DNA from: Arenibacter aquaticus
GTDB taxonomy: Bacteria > Bacteroidota > Bacteroidia > Flavobacteriales > Flavobacteriaceae
Assembly (NCBI RefSeq): GCF_003957295.1
Contig: NZ_RQPJ01000005.1
Coordinates: 1 to 64,000 of the forward strand
Direction of reading: 5' to 3'
Length of the DNA: 64,000 bases
Shown: positions 17,601-24,823 of the stretch, piece after piece
How positions within the stretch are numbered: the stretch's first letter is position 1
How the letters are laid out: every line of letters begins with the position of its first letter
Notes under the pieces: model-generated
What the model saw: only the letters and a program-made list of their open reading frames with translations
Told to the model about the DNA's origin: nothing
The model's database searches: none
Made by a program: the position numbers and the translations under genes

Positions 17601-18035
17601 CCATTGTGGCTTATCGTCATATAGCTCACGGCTTACATAAATATCCAAATTGCCATCATTGTTCACATCCGCAACAGTAACCCCGGTAGACCACCCTCCG
17701 TCATCTTGGATACCTGCGGAGCTGGTCATATCCTTGAACTTTAAATTGCCTTGGTTAAAATACAGTTTATCGGGAACCATATTACCGGCAAAATAAATAT
17801 CCTGAAGACCGTCATTATTAAAATCGCCCACCCCCACTCCTGCTCCTCCATAAAAATTGGAATACAGCAGTATATTGGCGTCCTTGGTATCTTTTATTTT
17901 GTTGTTAAAATGTATCCCCGTGTGTTTGCCATTCATCAACGTAAACCTTGAACTTTCTTGTGCTACTACAAGAAAACACCCCAAAAGATACACCCATATA
18001 AAAAGTATCACTCTACCTTTACTCATCACATCCAA
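14700..18035 (-). CDS. Exported FG-GAP/VCBS protein with ASPIC/UnbV domain
   Basis: A 1111-residue exported protein. The N terminus MDVMSKGRVILFIWVYLLGCFLVVAQ is cut as a signal peptide; Cys19 could instead be a lipid site. Many FG-GAP/VCBS repeats follow (GDFNNDGLQDIYFAGN, DVNNDGNLDIYVSREL, DINNDGLEDVFIGG, DYDMDGDMDLVVMG). An ASPIC/UnbV domain at about 515-600 includes HTNVRGIYSTSEPILHFGVG and VDSIIVHWPNN. More repeats fill the C terminus. Its position between the two SusCD units, in the same orientation, suggests a surface glycan-binding role, but such proteins are not biochemically defined. A second in-frame ATG three codons on could also be the start. Confidence 0.9.
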   Translation of the reverse strand: MDVMSKGRVILFIWVYLLGCFLVVAQESSRFTLMNGKHTGIHFNNKIKDTKDANILLYSNFYGGAGVGVGDFNNDGLQDIYFAGNMVPDKLYFNQGNLKFKDMTSSAGIQDDGGWSTGVTVADVNNDGNLDIYVSRELYDDKPQWRTNLLYINDGNGKFIESASQYGVADTQRTRHATFLDYDKDGLLDLFLLTQPPNPGSYSKFSGTELLKEEYHVKLYRNTGKEFFEETTEEAGLMLTGFPNGVSASDLNNDGWTDLYVANDFNAPDFLLLNNQDGTFTNVADKALNHTSYYSMGVDVADIDNDALLDIFVVDMVAEDNFRLKSNMSGMNPEAFWKVVNEGGHYQYMYNALQRNNGNGTFSDVAQLTGMAATDWSWSNLIADFDNDGLKDTYITNGLLHDIRNTDADKKVGKLINETSFKYLQENPQGGNITSVFDILDLDKVLGVLPSQPLQNYAYKNLGGLNFKKIMNEWGLKEKSFSNGSAYADLDNDGDLDLIVNNINEKAFIYRNNSEKIADGNYLRIALTDSGNSTVFGTKVTLYTQGEQQFLEHTNVRGIYSTSEPILHFGVGQRSVVDSIIVHWPNNTVTNLRNISTGQQLTLNMIEGIQPNTTNDLTVSSLYNDITHKAGIYFKHQENVFDDYKYQVLLPHKMSQFGPAMAKGDINNDGLEDVFIGGATGFAASLFIADKNGGFVKNEGGIWDKDAAYEDVAALFVDVNGDGFQDIYVVSGGNEFKVNDPHYIDRLYINDGDGAFSKGAILGMDRSSGSSVVAADYDMDGDMDLVVMGRHVPHHYPLPATSMFLSNENGQLVNRTKEVAPEFKDLGMVTDGIWSDHDGDGDLDLIVVGEWMPITIFNNENGVLKKLIIPDLQATAGWWYSVGQGDFDQDGDMDFVVGNIGLNYKYKTSPKKPFDIYFNDFDNNGNYDIVLGYYNGEKHYPLRGFSCSSEQIPGLKDKIQKYDIFASLEIDEVYGKENLDRSLHYKTDTFASSYVENLGNGNFKVSALPNLAQLSSINDMLIKDFDGDGYLDVLVVGNLFVAEIETPRNDAGTGVLLMGDGNGNFTPKEQSESGIFANRDAKGLLSITVGQKEWILVANNNDKLQVFEKLP

Positions 18036-18063
18036 TAAGATATAAATTAATTATTAAACCAAA

Positions 18064-18087
18064 GAAAGGAGGGTTTCCCCTCCTTTC
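18064..18087 (-). terminator. GC-rich hairpin after susD-2
   Basis: GAAAGGAGGG pairs with CCCTCCTTTC around a 4-nt loop. On the minus strand it is followed by TTTGGTTT, a weak T tract. It lies 48 bp past the susD-2 stop and 28 bp before the FG-GAP/UnbV gene. It may terminate fully or only partly, letting some transcription continue. Confidence 0.65.
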
Positions 18088-18134
18088 TCAATTTAAAACA
18101 TTACCAGTACATTTACAATTGTAATTGCAAAAGC

Positions 18135-19613
18135 TTATTCAGCATCCCACCAAACTCTCGTGGTAAGCAGGTCGGGTCCTTGTGCTGCGATAGCAGCTGC
18201 ATAATTTTCTGGATTGTTACTTTGTTCACTTTCAGAATAGGTTAGCCTTCTCGGAATTGTACCATTGGTAACATTACCAGGATAGTTGACCGGTACTAAA
18301 TTGGGGAAACCGGTTCTTCTCCAGTTGGAAAATGCCTCGTATTCATTTAAGAAAGTAGCTGCCCAATATTGGGTATTAATTTGTTCTATTGCATTAGCCG
18401 CATCGAAAGGGTTAGCCAACAAATAAGCATCTATATCATCATCAGCAATTACAGCATCTGGGCCGTATATCTCTAGCATTTTCATTGCTGCCCTTACACC
18501 TGCGTTGTAATGGGGTTCTGGATCGCCTCCAGCCAAATTCCATCTCACCGCAGCCTCTGCCAACATAAATTCAACTTCTGCATAGGTCTGAAAGAACATT
18601 GGAGCTTCAAAAAAAGTTATGATGTCACTAGGCTCTGCATAAAGATTAGTATCCTCCTCTCCGGTTGCTTCCAATAGCAACTCTGAATCCAATCCATTAG
18701 GCAAACCCTTCAAATCTGAAGGATCTGTACTGCCATCGCTTCTTCTTGAAGCCAATATGGGAAGCCTAGGATCTCCTTGCAAAAAGTCCACAAATGTTTT
18801 ACTCAAACGCTGATTCCCATCCGCATCAAAAGCCTCACTATTGCCATTACGGTTGTTGACATCGTGTTGAAGATAAAAAATATCGTCATTAGATTCCATA
18901 ACCCCACCATCAATGGCTTTGGTAACCCAAGCTTGTGCAGCTGTAGGATCTCTTTTGATTAAGCGAAAACCTAGTCTTAACATCAATGAATTGGCCAATT
19001 TTTTCCATTTGGTTTGATCTCCCTGATAAATTAAATCAGCGGCACCAAACTGCGATGTACCTGTTCCCAAAGCAGCCGCAGACTCTTCCAACTCTTTTAA
19101 TAGGTCTGGATATATCTCACTTTGTGAATCATACTTAGGTGTAAGTATTCCAGAAATAAAAGCTTTACCAGCCTCACTGTAAGGGATATCACCATACAGA
19201 TCAGTTAATCTGGAATACACATAAACCCTCATAATTCTAGTAATGGCCCTCATTTCCTCAGGAGCTTCCTCTTCTTCCAGTTGAACCATCATATCCTCTA
19301 AAGACTTTACTACATTTCCGTAGTACCTATCAATCAATGAAGAGGCATACCCCTTGTTCCAAGTGTATTTATCACCTGACCAATATCCTGCCGTTACCGC
19401 AAGATGCTGCATCATGGTTGATTGGTATATAAGGTTTGCGCGCCAGTTGTCATAACGCTCACTAGACATAAATTTTTGTGCTGCGGTCAGTTTTGTGGAA
19501 AGGCTAACCTGAACCGGTTTGGTTGGGTTAACATTTAATTCCTCAAAACCTTTATCGCATGCACCCAACAAGAATGCAATTAATAATATATAAATCGAAT
19601 TTTTCATAGTCAT
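18135..19613 (-). CDS. SusD/RagB family outer-membrane lipoprotein (pair 2)
   Basis: A surface glycan-binding lipoprotein of about 492 residues from ATG at 19613 (or 490 from ATG at 19607; both fall after the SusC stop). Lipobox FLLGAC then DKGFEELNVNPTKP, as in the SusD-like_2 group. Later features are LTDLYGDIPYSEAGKA, LIYQGDQTKWKKLANSLMLR and FSNWRRTGFPNLVPV. The start is 4 bp after the SusC-2 stop, so translation is likely coupled. It forms the lid of the SusC-2 importer. Confidence 0.93.
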   Translation of the reverse strand: MTMKNSIYILLIAFLLGACDKGFEELNVNPTKPVQVSLSTKLTAAQKFMSSERYDNWRANLIYQSTMMQHLAVTAGYWSGDKYTWNKGYASSLIDRYYGNVVKSLEDMMVQLEEEEAPEEMRAITRIMRVYVYSRLTDLYGDIPYSEAGKAFISGILTPKYDSQSEIYPDLLKELEESAAALGTGTSQFGAADLIYQGDQTKWKKLANSLMLRLGFRLIKRDPTAAQAWVTKAIDGGVMESNDDIFYLQHDVNNRNGNSEAFDADGNQRLSKTFVDFLQGDPRLPILASRRSDGSTDPSDLKGLPNGLDSELLLEATGEEDTNLYAEPSDIITFFEAPMFFQTYAEVEFMLAEAAVRWNLAGGDPEPHYNAGVRAAMKMLEIYGPDAVIADDDIDAYLLANPFDAANAIEQINTQYWAATFLNEYEAFSNWRRTGFPNLVPVNYPGNVTNGTIPRRLTYSESEQSNNPENYAAAIAAQGPDLLTTRVWWDAE

Positions 19614-19617
19614 TTTT

Positions 19618-22600
19618 TTAAAACTTAACACTTAAATTTAATCCAAAACTTCTAGAGGAAGGAACTCCAAAATACTCCAACCCCTGGGAATTTCCTACGT
19701 TATAAGCACTTTCTGGATCTATGTTATCTACACTTCTTTTTAAATAAAACAAATTGGAGGCAATAACCGAAATATTTACATTGGTCAAGAATATATTCTC
19801 CAATGATTTCTTGGGCAAGCTATACCCAAGACTCAATTGTCTAAATTTGATATAATCAGAATCTTCAACAAATTCTTCTGCTATATCGTTTATTTCTCCA
19901 TAATAGGTTTGCAAAAACTCCGGGGCTACCGTAGTAGTAAATGGTTGATTGGTATCAGCATCTATACCGGAAACAGTAAGGCCGTTTTCCCTACCTTCCA
20001 AAGTCGCTTTATGTAACCCATTCCCGTATACGGTCGTATTGGTACCAGAAAATATTTGACCTCCAAATTTACCGTCGATCAAGAAGTTTAAATTGAAGTT
20101 TTTATAGGAAAAGCTATTACTGAAACCTAAAGTTAAAGGAGGCACGCCTTCTCCCAAAATCTTTCTCTCTCCTTCAACAGCTACAGGAACTCCGTCTCCA
20201 TTTATGGTATATTTAATTACACCATTCTCATCCCTGTCATAAGAAACTCCAACTATAGTACCATATGCCTCACCAACAATATGTGTAATTCTAACATTAC
20301 GGGTACGTGGCTCATCCAAATTCACGTCGGCATTGGCAGCATTCGTAGCCAACACTTTTCCTTGATTATAAGCTCCGTTGATGCTAGTGGTCCAATTAAA
20401 ATTCTGAGTGCGTATAGGGCTGCCACTTAACAAGAATTCAACACCCTTGTTCTCTACTTTTCCAATATTGGCCTTAGCTCCTCCGTAACCAGAGAATACA
20501 GAAGTGGACACATCTACTATATCCTTGGTGGTTTCGTTTTCATAATATGCCATATCCAAGGAAAGCCTATTATTAAAAAACCTTGCATCCAATCCTATTT
20601 CCGCCTCAGTTTTACTAAATGGCACTAAATTGGAATTAGGTACGGTTCCTCCGTTAACCCGGCCTGTAGGTTGTCCTAAAAACCCCTGTCCAAAAATTTC
20701 ATATGTAAGTGCCAAGGCGTACGCGTCCTGTGCTCCACCAGCAACCTCAGAGTACCCACCTCTTAATTTCAAGAAGCTGATTGGCTCTGGCATGTCAAAT
20801 GCATCAGACAATATCAAACTCGCATTGACTGAAGGATAGAAATCGTTATTAGGGGTTGTTTTACCAGGAAAGGAAAGGGTAGAAAACCAGTCATTCCTAC
20901 CGGTAAAAGTAACATAGGCCCAACGGTCATAAGAAAGCTCCACTGACCCGTACAAGGATCCTATTTTTCTTTCGCTATAACTACGGCTTCTGTTTTGATT
21001 GGCCGTATTGGCAATATCTTCCAGGCCGGGAACAATAAAATCACTACCCCCTAAATTTAATTGTTCTTGTTTAATGTGGTTACTGTTTGCTCCAACAAAA
21101 GCTACAGTAGAAAACTTATCGGTGATATCCTTTTCAACACCTAAAATAACATCAGCATCTATTTGAGAATAACGAATTTCCGTTTCATTAATTCCTCCCA
21201 AGGGCTTATAGGCTGTGCCAAAAGGTTCTACTGCAGTTCGTTTAATGGTAGAATGATCTATACCCGTCCGCCCGGATAAGTATAACCAATCCGTAATATC
21301 ATAACGAAGAGAGGTAGAAGCAATTATCCTATTCTTGGTATCTTCATTTCTGAAGTTATATGCAGCAAAATATGGATTTTGCGAAAAAGTATTATTAGAG
21401 TACTGTCTTTCAGTTCCATCTGGATTTGTACCTGGCTCCATAAATCTTACATCAACGTTAGGAGGCAGATTGGCAACCGTAAAATTCCCGTTACCCGGGG
21501 CATCAGATAAACGTGGACGGTTCTGAACATCCTCATTGATATATTTTACATTTACTTGAGAAGTCAATTTCTCTCCTAAAACAGCACTGGAATTCAAAGA
21601 AAAAGTTTTTCTGTTCAAACCTGCATTGGGCATTACATCCTCATTGGTAAGGTCGGAAGCTGAAAATCTATAGCTCATCTTTTCTGAACCACTTGTAAGC
21701 GCCACAGTATTAATAAATGTTGTTCCCGTTCTGTAAAAATGGTCCAAATTACTTCCTACATAAGAATATGGTCTTTCTACACCGTCCCACTGCACAACCG
21801 AAGAGCCATCCAATTTTGCCCCCCAGGAACTGGTTCCCAAATCCAGAGCCTCAGACTGATTGACAGGTTTTCTACCTCTTGTTCCCTGTCCGTACTCTTT
21901 TTGAAAATCTTGCAAGGAAGTATCCACAGTGTCAAAGGTTACCGAGCTACTAAGCTCTACACCAAAGCCTTCCTGGCCTTTTCCTGATTTAGTAGTAACA
22001 AGTATAACCCCACCGGCAGCACGAGAACCATACAACGCGGAAGCAGCACCACCCTTCAGGACACTAACAGATTCAATATCGTCAGGGTTAAGACTGGAAA
22101 TGCCATCACCACCATCCGAACCGCCCCATAGGCCAGCTGAACCATTATTTTCATTACCGATCGGGATTCCATCGACAATATACAATGGCTGATTATCCCC
22201 GGACAGAGAACTGGCCCCACGTATAATAACCCTACTGGAACCTGCCGCACCTGTAGCATTTTGGGTTATGTTAACCCCAGCAACCTTTCCTTGTAGAGCA
22301 TTAATAGCATTGGTCTGTTTTACGGTAGACAATTCCTCTCCCCCTACCTCAGTCAGGGAATATCCCAGAGCCTTGGTTTCTTTTTTAATACCCAAAGCGG
22401 TCACAACAACTTCACCAAGTTGTTCTGCATCCTCTTCCAATCCTACATTGATCACCGATTGACCATTTATAGCAACCTCTTTGGAAGAAAATCCCAAAGA
22501 CGAAAAGGTTAAAACACCATTTTTACTGGATACATTTATGGAATAATTACCATCAAAATCCGTAGAGGTACCGTTTACTGTTCCTTTTTCTACGACATTG

Positions 22601-22725
22601 ACGCCAGGTAGCGGATCACCCAAATCATCAGTGACCGTTCCGGTTACAACTATGTTCTGGGCCGTAATTCCCTGCATGCAGAAAATAACCAAGAACATTA
22701 AATAATAATGAACTTTTTTAATCAT
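19618..22725 (-). CDS. SusC/RagA family TonB-linked outer-membrane transporter (pair 2)
   Basis: A 1035-residue importer with signal peptide (...GITAQ), carboxypeptidase-regulatory-like domain (VTGTVTDDLGDPLPGVNVVE), EQLGEVVVTALGIKKE, plug motif GASSLSGDNQPLYIVDGI, and a barrel ending SSRSFGLNLSVKF. No STN domain. The leader (about 115 bp) and N terminus are clearly paralogous to pair 1. The gene starts a separate unit from the glycosidases: a strong terminator lies 400 bp upstream and its own conserved leader precedes it. Confidence 0.95.
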   Translation of the reverse strand: MIKKVHYYLMFLVIFCMQGITAQNIVVTGTVTDDLGDPLPGVNVVEKGTVNGTSTDFDGNYSINVSSKNGVLTFSSLGFSSKEVAINGQSVINVGLEEDAEQLGEVVVTALGIKKETKALGYSLTEVGGEELSTVKQTNAINALQGKVAGVNITQNATGAAGSSRVIIRGASSLSGDNQPLYIVDGIPIGNENNGSAGLWGGSDGGDGISSLNPDDIESVSVLKGGAASALYGSRAAGGVILVTTKSGKGQEGFGVELSSSVTFDTVDTSLQDFQKEYGQGTRGRKPVNQSEALDLGTSSWGAKLDGSSVVQWDGVERPYSYVGSNLDHFYRTGTTFINTVALTSGSEKMSYRFSASDLTNEDVMPNAGLNRKTFSLNSSAVLGEKLTSQVNVKYINEDVQNRPRLSDAPGNGNFTVANLPPNVDVRFMEPGTNPDGTERQYSNNTFSQNPYFAAYNFRNEDTKNRIIASTSLRYDITDWLYLSGRTGIDHSTIKRTAVEPFGTAYKPLGGINETEIRYSQIDADVILGVEKDITDKFSTVAFVGANSNHIKQEQLNLGGSDFIVPGLEDIANTANQNRSRSYSERKIGSLYGSVELSYDRWAYVTFTGRNDWFSTLSFPGKTTPNNDFYPSVNASLILSDAFDMPEPISFLKLRGGYSEVAGGAQDAYALALTYEIFGQGFLGQPTGRVNGGTVPNSNLVPFSKTEAEIGLDARFFNNRLSLDMAYYENETTKDIVDVSTSVFSGYGGAKANIGKVENKGVEFLLSGSPIRTQNFNWTTSINGAYNQGKVLATNAANADVNLDEPRTRNVRITHIVGEAYGTIVGVSYDRDENGVIKYTINGDGVPVAVEGERKILGEGVPPLTLGFSNSFSYKNFNLNFLIDGKFGGQIFSGTNTTVYGNGLHKATLEGRENGLTVSGIDADTNQPFTTTVAPEFLQTYYGEINDIAEEFVEDSDYIKFRQLSLGYSLPKKSLENIFLTNVNISVIASNLFYLKRSVDNIDPESAYNVGNSQGLEYFGVPSSRSFGLNLSVKF

Positions 22726-22759
22726 ACTAGTAATTTTAAGTTAGATAATTTAGAGTTAA

Positions 22760-22774
22760 TCGGGAGTCACCCGA
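22760..22774 (-). promoter_or_regulatory. Conserved leader hairpin of susC-2
   Basis: TCGGG-AGTCA-CCCGA, 34-49 bp upstream of the ATG, is equivalent to the hairpin at 14188-14200 before susC-1. Sequence changes between the two copies keep a GC stem. Confidence 0.5.
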
Positions 22775-22825
22775 AATGTTAATTGTTTATTAAATTTTCT
22801 ATTTATCAGTCAAATGCCAAAATAT

Positions 22826-22839
22826 ATTCGACCGACAAC
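22826..22839 (-). promoter_or_regulatory. Shared 14-bp locus motif, copy 2 (susC-2)
   Basis: GTTGTCGGTCGAAT in coding orientation, 100 bp upstream of the ATG and identical to the susC-1 copy. The rest of 22840-23130 is AT-rich without a supported gene. Confidence 0.55.
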
Positions 22840-23130
22840 AACCAATTACCCACAAATAACGGAATTAAAGACAATTCCAACCAAATAAAACAAACAAAAT
22901 ATCACCAATTTTAGCATAAAAAACATCTAACTGGGTCCAAAAAGTACTAATATATTTTGATTTAATTTATGTTTTAATTAACAATTCAACAACTAAATAT
23001 AGAACTGATTATAAAGTAATGATACTGCTTTATTGGTAATAAACACGATTTAACAATATTTCGGTTATAAAGGTTAATTATCAATCAAAATTTTCTTATA
23101 AATTGGTAGTTGGAAAAATTTGAAATCCTC

Positions 23131-23168
23131 AAAAAAAATCCTGACACGTACATATACGGTCAGGATTT
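23131..23168 (-). terminator. Terminator of the glycosidase operon
   Basis: AAATCCTGAC (23136-23145) pairs with GTCAGGATTT (23159-23168), with an inner CGTA/TACG extension. On the minus strand eight T follow. It is 154 bp past the GH29 stop and is a very strong terminator. Confidence 0.9.
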
Positions 23169-23321
23169 ACACTATACCTCATCAATTTCTCATAAACTAG
23201 GTTCTATTATCAGCAAAGCGAGTGCTTTCCCATACCTAGTAATAATGCAAAAACATCTAACTAATTCTCAATTAATTACCTTCAAAAATATATAAACAAC
23301 AAAGGTTCAGACCCTTACAAA

Positions 23322-24812
23322 TTATTTTATCTTAATCACAAAGGCCTCGGTTTTCAAAAGTTCCGTCTCCAATTCTTTGGGCAGTATAATGGCCATACCC
23401 TGATCTTTTTGAGACCACTTTAGATTTTTATTGGACCCTAAAAGCTTAGCTTTGGCCCTTTTTGAAGCCTTATAATCTGGAAACACTATCTCCGTGGGCA
23501 AGACTGTCTGTCCTTTTTCAACCAAATAGGTAAGATACACACTGCCATCGGGCTTGGCTGTTACACAAGTATTATTGAACTTATAGGGCGCCATAGCTCT
23601 AGTTCCATAGATAGCCTCATCATTTATAGACATCCATGTCCCAATTTCACTTAACAATCTGTATGCTCCCTCATCCCATTCCCCTTCAGGGCTAGGCGCA
23701 ATATTCAGCAGAAGATTACCTCCCTTGGCAACAATATCTACCAAGGTATGAATAGCTTCCCGACCAGACATGTATTCGGCGTCAAATGAGTAGGACCAGC
23801 CCCCGCCGGCAATCATACAGGATTCCCATGGATAGGGAAGGGGTTTTTCTGGCACCCTGTTCTCCGGGGTTAGATAATTCTGATTTTTTCCATGTACCGC
23901 ACGGTCTACCACTATTAAACCCGGTTGTTTCTTCCTGGCTTTCTCTACCAACTCGTCCATTTTAATATCCTGATTGACGATACGGTGTTTTAAATAGCCA
24001 TTGTCATTATTGACCAATTGTTGTTCATACCAGTTGGTTATGTCCGACTTAGGTGTCTTAGCCACCCAGCCACCGTCTAGCCACAAAATATCTACCTTGC
24101 CATAATCGGTAAGCAGTTCTAAGATTTGATTGTGTGTAAAATCTATATACTCTTGCCATTTTTCCGGATTGGCCTCTGGTTCATAATTTACGTTTCTATC
24201 CCGTGGCGGATAATATGGATCCCAATAACTAGGGGTATTCCAATCTGGTTTGGAGAAATAGGCCCCGGCCCATAGCCCTTGATCCCTAAAAGAATTGAAA
24301 ATCTCCTTGGTAATATTGGCTTTGGGGTGACTAGAGAAGGGGGTTTTGGGATCTGTAATTTTATAATCCGTATACTTGGTATCAAACATAGAGAAACCGT
24401 CATGGTGCTTTGTAGTAAACACCACATATTTCATCCCAGCCTTCTTCGCCGCCTTGGCCCATTTTTCCGGATCAAATTTTACGGGGTTAAACGTCTTCTG
24501 CAATGCCTCATACTCTTCCTTATAGGTATTGTAGTCACTGGGATTGGAACCTTTTGTTCGTTCGCACCATCCGTACTCTTCAGGACATAGGGACCAAGAC
24601 TCCACTATTCCCCATTGACTATAGGTTCCCCAATGCATTAAAAGACCAAATTTTAAATCCTGCCATTGATCCAACTTTTCCAGTACCAACGGATCGGTTT
24701 CCGGAACATACCGCTCGTCCTCATAAATGGCTTGGGCGCCAACTAACTGACAAAACAGGGCGGATGCTACCACTATCATAATGAATCGTAACCTAGTATT
24801 TATAATTTTCAT
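23322..24812 (-). CDS. GH29 alpha-L-fucosidase
   Basis: A 496-residue secreted enzyme. Signal peptide to about residue 27 (...LVGAQA), then the GH29 core: LKFGLLMHWGTYSQWG (53-68), the active-site segment TTKHHDGFSMFDTKYTDY (133-150), and WLDGGW holding the predicted nucleophile Asp246. A C-terminal beta-sandwich of about 90 residues follows, as in family members. It removes alpha-linked L-fucose; in N-glycans this would be core or antenna fucose. It is the last gene of the glycosidase operon, 11 bp after the DUF4838 gene. The exact linkage specificity cannot be read from sequence. Confidence 0.93.
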   Translation of the reverse strand: MKIINTRLRFIMIVVASALFCQLVGAQAIYEDERYVPETDPLVLEKLDQWQDLKFGLLMHWGTYSQWGIVESWSLCPEEYGWCERTKGSNPSDYNTYKEEYEALQKTFNPVKFDPEKWAKAAKKAGMKYVVFTTKHHDGFSMFDTKYTDYKITDPKTPFSSHPKANITKEIFNSFRDQGLWAGAYFSKPDWNTPSYWDPYYPPRDRNVNYEPEANPEKWQEYIDFTHNQILELLTDYGKVDILWLDGGWVAKTPKSDITNWYEQQLVNNDNGYLKHRIVNQDIKMDELVEKARKKQPGLIVVDRAVHGKNQNYLTPENRVPEKPLPYPWESCMIAGGGWSYSFDAEYMSGREAIHTLVDIVAKGGNLLLNIAPSPEGEWDEGAYRLLSEIGTWMSINDEAIYGTRAMAPYKFNNTCVTAKPDGSVYLTYLVEKGQTVLPTEIVFPDYKASKRAKAKLLGSNKNLKWSQKDQGMAIILPKELETELLKTEAFVIKIK

Positions 24813-24823
24813 TTATACGGATT

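Noticed and set aside
23110-23295. 61-codon plus-strand frame between GH29 and susC-2
   Set aside because: It overlaps the strong terminator at 23131-23168 and shows no family features.
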